This document shows positions 9,242 to 20,947 of a stretch of DNA of 46,860 bases, piece after piece (positions within the stretch are counted from its first letter, which is position 1; the number at the start of each line of letters is the position of its first letter). Source of the DNA: Candidatus Schekmanbacteria bacterium (lineage in GTDB: Bacteria; CSSED10-310; JACPHN01); assembly GCA_016188575.1 (NCBI GenBank), contig JACPHN010000121.1:1-46860 (forward strand), in the 5' to 3' direction. Both the position numbers and the translations under genes were made by a program. The notes under the pieces are model-generated. The model had not been told where the DNA came from and did not search any database. It saw only the letters and a list, made by a program, of their open reading frames with translations.

Positions 9242-12200
9242 ATGAGCGAACCAACGGCGGAGGCGGCGCGCCTTCGCGAAATGGACCTGGCCGAGCAGAC
9301 CGCGTTTCTCAACTCCATTCTCGAGGGTTCGACAGAATACGCGATCATCGCCAAGGACCTGGACGGGAATATCCTCGCCTGGAACGAAGGCGCGCGCCGC
9401 ATATATGGTTACGACCCCCCGGACGTGCTGGGGCGCAGCGCGCTGGTCCTGCACGACCCGGCGGATGTGGCGTCGGGGCGCGCCCGCGACTTCCTCGAAG
9501 AGGCGCGGAGCGCCGGCAAGTGGGAAGGGCGGATCCGCCGCGTCCGCCGAGACGGCAGCGGCTTCACCGCGCAGGTCACCATGACCCTGCGCCGCGATCC
9601 GGACGGCACCCCCATCGGCTTCACCATGATCTCCCGCGACCTCACCGAGTCCGAACGCGTGGAGAGCGAGCTGCGCGAGTCTCAGGAGTATAACCGCGGC
9701 CTCATCGAGTCGAACATCGACGCGCTCATGACTACCGACCCGCTCGGTGTCATCACCGACGTCAACCGCCAGATGTGCGAGATGACCGGCTTCAACCGCA
9801 ATGAGCTCCTGGGCACCCCGTTCAAGCTCTATTTCACCGACCCGCGGCGCGCCGAGGACGGCATCCGGAAAGTGTTGACCGAGGACCGCGTCACCAACTA
9901 CGAGCTTACCATGCGCTCGCGAGATGGCAGGGAGACGGTGGTTTCCTACAACGCCACCACCTTCCGCGCCGAGGGTAGGCTCAAGGGCGTCTTCGCGGCG
10001 GCACGCGATATCACCGAGCAGAAGCGTCTGGAGGAGGACCTGCGCCAGGCGCAGAACTATACCCGCGGCCTCATCGAAGCCTCCGTCGACGCACTGATGA
10101 CCGTCGATCCGCAGCGCCGCATCATGGACGTCAACGAGCAGACGATTCGGGTCACGGGTTACAGCCGCGAGGAGCTGATCGGCAGCCCGTTCCCCGACTA
10201 CTTCACCGACCCCGACCGCGCCAGCGCGGGCGTGGAGAAGACGCTCACCGAGGGTTTCGTCACCAACTATGTCCTCGCGCTGCGATTCAAATCGGGCCAG
10301 GAGACGCTGGTTTCCTTCAACGCCTCCGTATTCAGGGACACCGACGGGCACCTGAAGGGCATCTTCGCCGCCGCGCGCGATATCACCGAGCAGAAGCGGC
10401 TCGAGGAGGAGCTGCGGCAGGCTCAGAACTATACCCGCGGCCTCATCGAATCCTCCGTCGACCCGATGGTTACCGTCGACCCCGACCTGACGATTACCGA
10501 CGTCAACGAACAGATGGTGCGACTCACCGAGGTGGCCAAGGACCGTCTGATCGGCAGCCGTTTCGACCGCTACTTCACCGAGCCCGAGCGCGCCTCGTCC
10601 GGCGTCCGGCAGACGCTGCGCGAAGGGTACGTGACCAACTACGAGCTGACGCTGCATACGCCGAGTGGCCGGCAAGTGGTCGTGTCGTTCAACGCCTCGA
10701 TCTTCAAGGACACCGCCGGCAAGGTGCGCGGAATCTTCGCCGTGGCCCGCGACGTCACCGAGCAGCGCCGCCTCGAGCAGCAGCTCCGCGAGCAGCAAAA
10801 CTATAGCCGGGGCCTCATCGAGGCATCCGTCGACGCGCTGGTCACCGTGGACCCAGCCGGGCGGATCACCGACGTCAACGATCAATTCGTGCGTCTGACC
10901 GGCCATCACCGCCAGAAGCTGGTGAGCAGCCCGTTCGCCGACACCTTCACCGACCCCGACCGGGCACGCGCCGGCGTCCGGAAGACCTTCAACGAGGGCC
11001 TCGTCAAGAACTACGAGCTGGTCGCCCGCTCGAGCGCCGGCCAAGAGACGATCGTCTCCTTCAACGCCGCCGTTTTCCGGGACACCGCCGGGCGCGTGGC
11101 CGGAATCTTCGCGGCCGCCCGCGACGTCTCCGACCAGAAGCAGCTCGAGCAGAAGCTGCGCGAGCAGCAGACCTACGCCCGCGGCCTGATCGAGTCCAAC
11201 ATCGATGCGCTGATGACCACCGATCCACTCGGCATCATCACCGATGTCAATCAGCAAATGTGCGCCGTGACCGGGTTGTCGCGCGAGGAGCTCATGGGTG
11301 CTCCGTTCAAGGACTTCTGCACCGACCCGAAGCGAGCCGAGGACGGCATCCGCAAGGTGCTCGCCGAAAGTCGCGTCACCAACTACGAGCTGACGATCCG
11401 GGCCCGAGACGGTCGGGTGACCGTCGTTTCCTACAACGCCACCACCTTCACCGGGGAAGATGGCAAGCTGCGCGGCGTTTTCGCCGCTGCCCGCGACATC
11501 ACCGACCAGAAGCGCCTCGAAGAGCAGCTCCGCCAGGCTCAGGCCTACAATCGAGGCCTCATCGAGTCTTCCGTCGATGCCATGCTCACCGTGGCCCCCG
11601 ACACCACCATCACCGACGTCAACGAGCAAATGGTCAAGCTCACGGCATACGGCCGCGCCCAGCTCATCGGCAGCTCGTTCAAGGACTACTTCACCGAGCC
11701 CGAGAATGCGGCCGAAGGCGTCCGCAAGACCCTCGACGAGGGCTACGTCACCGGATACGAGCTCACCCTGCGCTCGCGCCATCGCCGCCTCATCCTGGTG
11801 TCGTTCAACGCCTCCGTCTACAAGGATACCGCAGGCAACGTCCGCGGCGTCTTCGCCGTTGCCCGAGACGTCACCGAGCAGCGCCGCCTGGAAGAAAAGC
11901 TGCGGGAGTCGGAGAACTACAACCGCGGCCTCATCGAATCCTCGGTCGATGCGCTGGTGACCGTGGACCCCGACTTGTCGATCACCGACGTCAACGAGCA
12001 GTTCGTCCGCCTGGCGGGCTACTCCCGCGACGATCTGGTGGGCAGCCCCTTCAAGGACTATTTCACCGAGCCCGATCGCGCCGCAGCCGGCGTGCGTCAG
12101 ACGCTGGAGGAGGGAACGGTCACCAACTACGAGCTCGTGCTCAAGTCGCTCTCCGGGAAGCGCACCGTCGTCTCCTTCAACGCGGGGACGTTCAAGGATA

Positions 12201-15037
12201 CCGCGGGCCGCGTCGCCGGAATCCTCGCCGCGGCCCGCGACATCACCGCGCAGCAGAAGCTCCAGGAACAGCTCCGCGACCAGCAGAGCTACAACCGCAG
12301 CCTGATCGAATCCTCGGTCGACGCGCTCGTGACGGTCGACCCGAACGGGGTGATCACCGACGTAAACGAGCAGACCGTGAAGCTCACCGGCATGAATCGC
12401 AGGCAGCTCGTCGGCAGCCCCTTCGTCGACTATTTCACCGATCCACAGCGAGCGCGGGCCGGCGTTAGCAAGACCTTCGAGGAGGGCACGGTCACCAACT
12501 ACGAGCTGGTCGTCAAGTCGCGAAGCGGCCGCAAGGTCGCTGTCTCCTTCAACGCCGCGGTGTTTCGCGAAACCTCGGGTGAGGTCGGCGGTATCCTCGC
12601 CGCCGCGCGCGAGATCACCGTGCAGAAGCGAATCGAGCAGGAGCTGCGCGACCAGCAGAGCTATACCCGCGGCCTGATCGAGTCGAACATCGACGCCCTG
12701 ATGACCACCGACCCCCTCGGCATCATTACCGACGTCAACAAGCAGATGTGCGAGGTCACGGGCACCAGCCGCGAGGAGCTCATCGGCACTCCGTTCAAGG
12801 ACTACGTCACCGACCCCCGCCGCGCCGAGGACGGCATCCGCCAGGTGCTCGGCGAGGGCCGCGTCACCAACTACGAGCTCACGATTCTGGCCCGCGACGG
12901 CCGGGAGACTGTGGTCTCCTACAACGCTACCACCTTCACCGGCGCCGACGGCAAGCTCCGGGGCGTGTTTGCCGCTGCGCGCGACGTCACCGACCAGAAG
13001 CTGCTCGAGTCCCAGGTCAGCCAACGCACCCGGGAGCTCATCGAGGCGACCGCATTCCTCAACAACATCCTGGAGAGCTCGACGGAATACTCGATCATCG
13101 CCAAGGACCTCGAAGGGCGGATCCTGGCGTGGAACGAGGGCGCCCGCCGCACCTACGGCTACGCTGCGGAGGAAATGGTCGGCAGGACCAACGCGCGCGT
13201 CCTGCACACCCCGGAGGACGTCGAGTCCGGCCGCGCCCGCGAGGCGCTGACGGTCGCGCTGCGCACCGGCAAGTTCGAGGGCGAGTTCCAGCGCGTCCGC
13301 AAGAACGGCCAGCGGTTCACGGCGCAGGTGGCGATCACGCTGCGCCGGGACGCTACCGGCGAACCGATCGGCTACGTGCTCATCTCCAAGGACATCACCG
13401 CGCAAAAGCTCCTCGAGGAACAGCTCCGCAAGAAGAACGAGGAGCTCGAGCAGCAAAACCGCCGGGTGGAGCAGGCCAACCGCATGAAGAGCGAGTTTCT
13501 CGCGAACATGTCGCACGAGCTGCGCACTCCGCTCAACGGCATCATCGGCTTCGCCGAGCTGCTGTACACCGGCAAGGTCGGTCCGGTGCCGGAGAACCAC
13601 CAGGAATACCTGGGGGACATCCTCAGCAGCGCCCGGCACCTGCTGCGCCTGATCAACGACGTTCTGGACCTCGCGAAAGTCGAGGCCGGCAAGATCGAGT
13701 TTCGGATCGAATCGGTCGACCTTGAGCGCCTGGTTGGAGAGGTGCGGGACGTTCTGCGGGGGATCGCCGCCAAGAAGCGCATCCGGCTGGAGACGGCCGT
13801 CGACCCGGGGGTTCGCGAAGTGGTCGGCGACCCCTCGAAGCTCAAGCAGATCCTCTACAACTATCTTTCGAATGCTCTGAAGTTCACCCCGGATGAGGGA
13901 CATGTCGCGGTGAGGTGCCTCCCGGAGAGTGGCGGCGGAGCGGAACCGGAGTGGTTCCGGATCGAGGTCGAGGACAACGGGATCGGGATTCGGCCGGAGG
14001 ACATGGCGCGGCTGTTTGTCGAGTTCCAGCAGCTCGACGGGAGCGCGGCGAAGCGGTTCCAGGGCACGGGCTTGGGCCTGGCGCTGACGCGACGGCTGGT
14101 CGAGGCCCAGGGCGGGCGGGTCGAGGCGCGCAGCGTCCTCAACCAGGGGAGCACGTTCGTGGCGATCCTGCCGCGGCAGATGCACGCCGGCGGGGAGGTC
14201 GCCACCTCGGTGCCGGTGCCGACGGCGGTCGCGGCGCAGCCTGGATTTCCGACCCTGCTCGTGGTCGACGACGAGCCTGCGGACCGCGAGTGGCTCGTGC
14301 GGACGTTGTCGAAGGCGGGGTACGGGCTCGTGACTGCGGCCACCGGCGCCGAGGCCGTGAGAGCGGCCCGAAAGCAATCCTTCGCCGCGGTCACGCTCGA
14401 CTTGTTGCTTCCCGACATCAGCGGCTGGAAACTGCTCGAGGAGCTGCGCTCCACGCCGCTCAACCGCGACCTCAAGGCGATCGTGGTCAGCGTACTCGCG
14501 ACCCGCGATACGGCCGGGGCTTTCGCCGTCGACGACTTTCTCGTGAAGCCGGTCTCGGCCGAGGCGCTGATCTCGGCGCTGCACCGGTCCGGACTGTCCC
14601 CCAGCGCGCGCGTCATCCTGGTGGTGGACGACGACCCGGCCATTCTCCGGTTGACGTGCGCGGCGCTCGACCAGGCGGGCTACCGGTCGGTCTGCGCGGC
14701 GGATACGCGGGCCGCGCTGGACAGCATCGCACGCGAGCGGCCCATGGCGGCGATCATCGAACCCCTCATGCTCGGGGCGGGTCTCTTCGACCTGATCGAC
14801 GGTCTGCGCGCGCTGCCGGGCGGGACCGAGGTCCACATCATCGTCTGGACCCTCGAGGAGCTGTCTCGGGAGGAGGAGGCGCGCATCCGTCGCGTTGCCG
14901 ACGCGCTGCTCACCAAGGCGGACTGCGGGGTCGAGGCGGTGATCCGGGAGCTGGCGGTCCACGGCCTGCGCGTCAAGGGGGGCGGGGCTTCCCTGCTCAA
15001 TGACGCGCCCGAACCGGACGTAGCCGATGGCCGGTGA
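9242..15037 (+). CDS. Giant multi-PAS hybrid histidine kinase (11 PAS, two receivers)
   Basis: 1931 residues, soluble. PAS 1 (about 20-145) is followed by nine highly similar PAS units starting at residues 150, 273, 397, 521, 645, 769, 893, 1017 and 1141. The spacing is exactly 124 residues after the first step of 123. A further PAS (about 1270-1395) resembles PAS 1 (STEYSIIAKDLEGRILAWNE). Then come a coiled linker, HisKA (MSHELRTPLNG, His near 1425), HATPase_c (NYLSNALKFTPDEG, DNGIGI, GTGLGLALT), receiver 1 (D1720 in TLDLLLPDISG, Lys in FLVKP) and receiver 2, in which Glu1840 (IIEPLML) sits where the phospho-acceptor Asp should be. It overlaps the next gene by 11 nt. The many PAS units suggest a long sensing or signal-relay rod; the ligand is unknown. 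Confidence 0.93.
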   Translation: MSEPTAEAARLREMDLAEQTAFLNSILEGSTEYAIIAKDLDGNILAWNEGARRIYGYDPPDVLGRSALVLHDPADVASGRARDFLEEARSAGKWEGRIRRVRRDGSGFTAQVTMTLRRDPDGTPIGFTMISRDLTESERVESELRESQEYNRGLIESNIDALMTTDPLGVITDVNRQMCEMTGFNRNELLGTPFKLYFTDPRRAEDGIRKVLTEDRVTNYELTMRSRDGRETVVSYNATTFRAEGRLKGVFAAARDITEQKRLEEDLRQAQNYTRGLIEASVDALMTVDPQRRIMDVNEQTIRVTGYSREELIGSPFPDYFTDPDRASAGVEKTLTEGFVTNYVLALRFKSGQETLVSFNASVFRDTDGHLKGIFAAARDITEQKRLEEELRQAQNYTRGLIESSVDPMVTVDPDLTITDVNEQMVRLTEVAKDRLIGSRFDRYFTEPERASSGVRQTLREGYVTNYELTLHTPSGRQVVVSFNASIFKDTAGKVRGIFAVARDVTEQRRLEQQLREQQNYSRGLIEASVDALVTVDPAGRITDVNDQFVRLTGHHRQKLVSSPFADTFTDPDRARAGVRKTFNEGLVKNYELVARSSAGQETIVSFNAAVFRDTAGRVAGIFAAARDVSDQKQLEQKLREQQTYARGLIESNIDALMTTDPLGIITDVNQQMCAVTGLSREELMGAPFKDFCTDPKRAEDGIRKVLAESRVTNYELTIRARDGRVTVVSYNATTFTGEDGKLRGVFAAARDITDQKRLEEQLRQAQAYNRGLIESSVDAMLTVAPDTTITDVNEQMVKLTAYGRAQLIGSSFKDYFTEPENAAEGVRKTLDEGYVTGYELTLRSRHRRLILVSFNASVYKDTAGNVRGVFAVARDVTEQRRLEEKLRESENYNRGLIESSVDALVTVDPDLSITDVNEQFVRLAGYSRDDLVGSPFKDYFTEPDRAAAGVRQTLEEGTVTNYELVLKSLSGKRTVVSFNAGTFKDTAGRVAGILAAARDITAQQKLQEQLRDQQSYNRSLIESSVDALVTVDPNGVITDVNEQTVKLTGMNRRQLVGSPFVDYFTDPQRARAGVSKTFEEGTVTNYELVVKSRSGRKVAVSFNAAVFRETSGEVGGILAAAREITVQKRIEQELRDQQSYTRGLIESNIDALMTTDPLGIITDVNKQMCEVTGTSREELIGTPFKDYVTDPRRAEDGIRQVLGEGRVTNYELTILARDGRETVVSYNATTFTGADGKLRGVFAAARDVTDQKLLESQVSQRTRELIEATAFLNNILESSTEYSIIAKDLEGRILAWNEGARRTYGYAAEEMVGRTNARVLHTPEDVESGRAREALTVALRTGKFEGEFQRVRKNGQRFTAQVAITLRRDATGEPIGYVLISKDITAQKLLEEQLRKKNEELEQQNRRVEQANRMKSEFLANMSHELRTPLNGIIGFAELLYTGKVGPVPENHQEYLGDILSSARHLLRLINDVLDLAKVEAGKIEFRIESVDLERLVGEVRDVLRGIAAKKRIRLETAVDPGVREVVGDPSKLKQILYNYLSNALKFTPDEGHVAVRCLPESGGGAEPEWFRIEVEDNGIGIRPEDMARLFVEFQQLDGSAAKRFQGTGLGLALTRRLVEAQGGRVEARSVLNQGSTFVAILPRQMHAGGEVATSVPVPTAVAAQPGFPTLLVVDDEPADREWLVRTLSKAGYGLVTAATGAEAVRAARKQSFAAVTLDLLLPDISGWKLLEELRSTPLNRDLKAIVVSVLATRDTAGAFAVDDFLVKPVSAEALISALHRSGLSPSARVILVVDDDPAILRLTCAALDQAGYRSVCAADTRAALDSIARERPMAAIIEPLMLGAGLFDLIDGLRALPGGTEVHIIVWTLEELSREEEARIRRVADALLTKADCGVEAVIRELAVHGLRVKGGGASLLNDAPEPDVADGR
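9689..13033 (+). repeat. Nine-unit tandem PAS repeat, 372-nt period
   Basis: Units begin at 9689, 10058, 10430, 10802, 11174, 11546, 11918, 12290 and 12662. Each starts with Y-x-R-(G/S)-L-I-E and contains (I/M)xDVN, NYEL, and FAAARD(I/V)TEQ-type motifs. Units 1, 5 and 9 share the variant NIDALMTTDPLG...QMC..TG...RAEDGIR, so a subtype recurs every fourth unit. Synonymous differences are common while the protein is conserved. Confidence 0.9.
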
Positions 15038-15425
15038 GTCGATTCTGATCGTCGACGACAGCCCGATCAACTTGAAGCTCCTGCGGGTGCTGCTCGCAGG
15101 TGCGGGATACGAGGTGCGCGCGGCCCGGGACACCGAGGAGGCCCGGGCGATTCTCGCCTCGTTTTCCCCTGCCTTGATCTTCATGGACCTGCAGCTTCCA
15201 GGGATGGACGGATACGAGCTGACCCGCCGGCTGAAGGCTGCGCCCGCGACCGCCGGGATCACGGTCGTCGCCGTCACCTCGTACGCCATGAAGGGGGACG
15301 AAGAGAAGGCGCGCGAGGCGGGCTGCGACGAGTATGTCACCAAGCCCATTGACACCCAGGGGATTCTGGATCTCGTCGAGCGCCTGTTAGGCGCGCGCGA
15401 CAAGGGGGAAGGAGGACGAGCATGA
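15027..15425 (+). CDS. Stand-alone response regulator receiver (DivK/CheY-like)
   Basis: 132 residues, a single REC domain with all key residues: acidic pair D10/D11, phospho-acceptor D54 (FMDLQLPGMDG), Thr84/Ser85 and K106 (VTKP). The sequence style (PINLKLLRVLL, SYAMKGDEEKAREAGCDEY) is that of DivK-like regulators. With no output domain it is inferred to act as a phosphoryl shuttle or allosteric partner. It overlaps the kinase upstream by 11 nt and the hybrid kinase downstream by 4 nt (ATGA), so the three should be made together. Confidence 0.93.
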   Translation: MAGESILIVDDSPINLKLLRVLLAGAGYEVRAARDTEEARAILASFSPALIFMDLQLPGMDGYELTRRLKAAPATAGITVVAVTSYAMKGDEEKAREAGCDEYVTKPIDTQGILDLVERLLGARDKGEGGRA

Positions 15426-18307
15426 CTGCCAGGATCCTGGTTGTCGAGGATAATCCGACGAGCCTCGCGGTCGCGCGGCTTGCACTGGAGGCGGAGGGCC
15501 ACCGGGTATTCGCCGCGCCCGATGGCGCCGTGGCGTTGGCCTATATGGAACGGGAGGCCCCGGACCTGGTGCTGATGGACCTGCTGCTGCCGGATACCGA
15601 CGGGGTGACACTGTCGCGCCGCCTGCGGGCCATGACGGGAGGCCGGAACCTGCCCATCATCGCCTTCTCCGGATTTCTCGGCTCGCTCTGGGGGGCCGCC
15701 GAGCTGGATGACGTCTTCACGGCTTTCCTGGTCAAGCCGATCGAGCCGTCCGAGCTCGTCGAACGGGTCCAGTCTTTGTTGCCGCCATCGCGGGAAGGAG
15801 CCACGCCCGCCGGCTCCAGCCACCGGTTGTTGCTCGTCGATGACGACCCGACCCAGCTCAAGCTGTTGGCCATGCGCCTTCGGGGCCTGGGCTTCGCGGT
15901 CACGACCGCCACCGACGGCGCGGCGGCGCTAGCCGCCGCCCGAGTGGACCTGCCGGACGCAATCGTCTGCGACGTGCTCATGCCGGTGCTTGACGGTTTC
16001 GGGCTGGCCATGGAGGCCCGTCGCGACCCGCGGCTCGCCGCCATTCCCATCGTGCTGCTCACCTCGAGCTACATCGAGGAGAGCGACCGGGAGCTCGCCC
16101 GGCGGGCCGGGGCGGACCAGTTCGCCATCCGCACCCCCGACCTCGAGGACGCCATCGCGGCCCTCCGCGAGGCCCTGCGGTGCCCGCGGCCGCCGGTGCC
16201 GGCCGGTTCCCCGGAGCGGCTGCAGATGGACCACGCCCGGAGTGTCGCCCGGCAGCTCGACCGGCAGCTCGCCCGGACCACCGAGCTCGCGCGGCGCACC
16301 GCCTTGCAGGCGGCCCAGCTCACGCTGTTCCGCGCCGTCCACGAGGGGCTGCAGACGGCCGGGGATATCCGCCCGGCGCTGCAAAGTGTCCTGGGCACCT
16401 GCCTCGACGCCGCCGGCCTCTCGCGAGGCGCCCTCTTCTTGATGGCCCCCGACGGCCGCATCGAGCTGTCCTACGCGGAAAGTTTCGGGCCCGACGCCGC
16501 CGTCGGTCTGGAGCAGCTTTTCGGGCACCCCGAGGTCTTGCGCCAGGCCGTGGAGTCGGGAGACGTGCTCGCGATCCCGTCCACCGTGATGGCGGAGGGC
16601 GTGACGGATGAGCTGCTCGCACGGCTTGGCGCCCGCTCGGCCCTGCTCGTCTCGCTCACCTGGGCCGAGGAGCGCCTGGGGGCGCTGCTCCTGGGCTCCC
16701 AATCGGAGGAGCTCCTGAATCCCGAGTCCGTGGAGTTCGCGCGGACCCTGGGATCCCAGTGCGCTCAGGCCGTCCAGCTCATGAGCCTCTTCACCCGCCT
16801 GATGCGCAGCGAGGAGCGCTATCGACGGATTGTCGAGTCCACGCGCGAAGGAGTTTGGATGATCGACGCGGAGGATCGCGTTGCCTTCGCGAACCGCAGG
16901 ATGGGCGAGCTACTCGGCGTGCCGCCCAACGAGCTGGTGGGCCGGCCGGTGCTGGACTTCACCTGGCCCGAGGACAGTGAGAGCTTCCGAGAGAATCTGG
17001 ACCAGCTCCGCCGCGGGATTTCCCAGGCGCGGGAACAGAAGCTCCGGTGCCCGGACGGCGCCACGCTCCATGTGCGGCTCGCGGCCGATCCCATTCGCGA
17101 CGAGCGCGGCCACTACGTGGGAGGGCTGGCGCTGGTCTCGGACCTCACCGAGCTCAAGAACGCGCACGCCCAGCTCATGGCGAGCGACCGCATGGCGTCC
17201 ATCGGCATGCTGGCGGCGGGCGTTGGCCATGAGATCAACAATCCGCTCACCGCCGTGATCGGTTTCTTGCAGTTGGCAAACACGAAGGTCACGAGCATGC
17301 TGCGGGACGGCGGTCCATACGCCGATCTCGAGCGGATTCGGGACGACCTGGGCGAGGCGCTGGCCGGCGGGCTGCGCGTCGCCCAGATCGTGCGCGACCT
17401 CAAGATTTTCTCCCGGCACCACGAGGAGCCCCCCGGCCCCGTCGACATCCATGCGGTGCTCGATTCGAGCCTGCGGATGGCGTGGAACGAGATTCGCCAC
17501 CGCGCCCGACTCCACAAGGAATACGGCGACGTGCCGCCGGTCCTCGGCAACGAGTCACGGCTCGGCCAGGTTTTTCTCAACCTCGTAGTCAACGCCTTCC
17601 AGGCGATCCCCGAGGGTAGGGCCGACGAGAACGAGATCCGAGTGCGGACGGCGCACGACGGCAGCGAGCGTGTCCGGGTCGAGGTCGCTGACACCGGATG
17701 CGGGATCCCGCCGCAGATTCTCGACCGCCTGTTCACCCCGTTCGTGACCACCAAGCCGGCCGGCATGGGGACTGGCCTCGGCCTGTCGATTTGCCAGCGG
17801 ATCGTCAGCGATCTTGGTGGGGAGATTAGAGTGGAGAGCCGGGTTGGCCATGGGACCGTGTTCCGGGTGTTCCTGCCGGTCGCGCCGGGCATCTTGGAAG
17901 CGGCGCCGGAGGAGCTCGCCGAGGCCGCGGTGCCGCCCCGGCGCGGTCGCATCCTGGTCATCGACGACGAGGACGCGATCGGGGGGATGGTGCGCAAGGC
18001 GCTCGGAGGCGAGCATGACGTGCAGACCGCGGCCACGGGCGCGGTCGCGCTTGAGCGGATCGCCGCCGGGGAGCGATTCGACGTCATCTTGTGCGATCTG
18101 ATGATGCCGGTGATGACGGGCACGGACTTCTACGCGGCGCTGCGCCGGATCGCGCCCGCACAGCTCGATCGACTGGTCTTCATGACGGGCGGTGTTTTCA
18201 CGCCACAGGCGCGCGCCTTCATCGAGCGTTTGCCAGCGCCGGTGCTGGAGAAGCCGTTCGACGTCGTGCGCCTGTGCGACCTGGTGGCCGAGCGATTGCG
18301 CAGGTGA
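15422..18307 (+). CDS. Hybrid histidine kinase REC-REC-GAF-PAS-HisKA-HATPase-REC
   Basis: 961 residues. REC 1 (1-120, D53, Lys in FLVKP), REC 2 (about 138-255, D184 present, but AIRTP where a KP would be expected, so the conserved Lys is missing), a coiled segment, GAF (about 305-455), PAS (about 463-585, ESTREGVWMIDAEDRV), HisKA of the GHEINNPL type (His near 603), HATPase_c (NLVVNAFQAIPEG, DTGCGIP, GTGLGLSIC) and REC 3 (about 840-960, D892 in CDLMMPVMTG, EKPF). N-terminal receivers mean the kinase is itself controlled by phosphorelay, probably from the 9242 kinase directly or via the 15027 receiver. Start ATG 15422 overlaps the upstream stop by 4 nt. Confidence 0.92.
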   Translation: MTARILVVEDNPTSLAVARLALEAEGHRVFAAPDGAVALAYMEREAPDLVLMDLLLPDTDGVTLSRRLRAMTGGRNLPIIAFSGFLGSLWGAAELDDVFTAFLVKPIEPSELVERVQSLLPPSREGATPAGSSHRLLLVDDDPTQLKLLAMRLRGLGFAVTTATDGAAALAAARVDLPDAIVCDVLMPVLDGFGLAMEARRDPRLAAIPIVLLTSSYIEESDRELARRAGADQFAIRTPDLEDAIAALREALRCPRPPVPAGSPERLQMDHARSVARQLDRQLARTTELARRTALQAAQLTLFRAVHEGLQTAGDIRPALQSVLGTCLDAAGLSRGALFLMAPDGRIELSYAESFGPDAAVGLEQLFGHPEVLRQAVESGDVLAIPSTVMAEGVTDELLARLGARSALLVSLTWAEERLGALLLGSQSEELLNPESVEFARTLGSQCAQAVQLMSLFTRLMRSEERYRRIVESTREGVWMIDAEDRVAFANRRMGELLGVPPNELVGRPVLDFTWPEDSESFRENLDQLRRGISQAREQKLRCPDGATLHVRLAADPIRDERGHYVGGLALVSDLTELKNAHAQLMASDRMASIGMLAAGVGHEINNPLTAVIGFLQLANTKVTSMLRDGGPYADLERIRDDLGEALAGGLRVAQIVRDLKIFSRHHEEPPGPVDIHAVLDSSLRMAWNEIRHRARLHKEYGDVPPVLGNESRLGQVFLNLVVNAFQAIPEGRADENEIRVRTAHDGSERVRVEVADTGCGIPPQILDRLFTPFVTTKPAGMGTGLGLSICQRIVSDLGGEIRVESRVGHGTVFRVFLPVAPGILEAAPEELAEAAVPPRRGRILVIDDEDAIGGMVRKALGGEHDVQTAATGAVALERIAAGERFDVILCDLMMPVMTGTDFYAALRRIAPAQLDRLVFMTGGVFTPQARAFIERLPAPVLEKPFDVVRLCDLVAERLRR

Positions 18308-18616
18308 GGGGTAGGGGGCGGTTGGCGCGGCGCGGCCCACCAGGCCCACAGCGACGCGAAAAAGCGGCGGAAACGCTATGAAAACCAACAGCGACCCGCC
18401 ACCAGCACCTCATGCCTACCCCTCTCAGGCGTGTTCCAGGGAGGCGTTCGGCACCGACTGGACGCCACCGAGCAAAGTCGCCCGCGGGCCGGTGGATCCA
18501 GGAGGAACACCCCTGTTGCACTGACCGCGACGCCAGGATACTCTTTGTCGCCACCAATCGCGAGCGCTTGCGAGGCGCTCGCCGCTGCAAGAACGCGCAT
18601 CGGAGGACTCCTGATC
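18308..18616. other. Intergenic region upstream of thrS, nothing convincing seen
   Basis: 309 bp between the signalling cassette and thrS. I looked for a T-box leader, a terminator hairpin with T-run and a small gene. No T-box consensus or T-run was found, and an ATG at 18378 opens only a short unconserved-looking frame. It presumably holds the thrS promoter, which I could not place. Confidence 0.4.
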
Positions 18617-20704
<2,088 letters not shown>

Positions 20705-20719
20705 GGCGGCGGCGGCGGG

Positions 20720-20947
20720 TCAGAAGATCCACGGCGAGAAGGCCCGCACCCCGTCCGTCCGGCGCTCGGTGTAGTCGTACCAGACGTCAGGGCCGGCCTC
20801 GACGAGCGACTGTAGCACGTCGTTCACGTCCTGTGCCCGCTTCAGCACACCCTCGAGGTAGGCGGCAATCTGGTCGTGGACCTGGTAGAGGGTGCCATTT
20901 CCGCTGATGGTGAGGCTTCCTTGCCTGTTTACCTGCCACTGATACAT
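20720..20947 (-). CDS. Small hypothetical protein
   Basis: 75 residues, start MYQWQVNRQGSLTI at ATG 20947, with AGGAGAGG a few bases upstream. It is not a family I recognise. The middle is predicted helical (DQIAAYLEGVLKRAQDVNDVLQSLVEAG) and the ends are aromatic-rich (DVWYDY, FSPWIF). No signal peptide or membrane segment is seen. It is convergent with thrS, with 15 bp between the stops. The good ribosome site, lack of a competing gene and natural amino-acid composition support it as real. Confidence 0.6.
   Translation of the reverse strand: MYQWQVNRQGSLTISGNGTLYQVHDQIAAYLEGVLKRAQDVNDVLQSLVEAGPDVWYDYTERRTDGVRAFSPWIF

Noticed and set aside
9170-15823. A 6.65-kb open frame (2217 codons) on the minus strand opposite the PAS kinase
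   Set aside because: It mirrors the sense repeats, has no family similarity and arises from GC-rich codon bias; the sense strand encodes a complete kinase with all motifs.
18308-18616. Possible T-box leader of thrS
   Set aside because: No AGGGTGG-type T-box, specifier stem or terminator T-run could be found.
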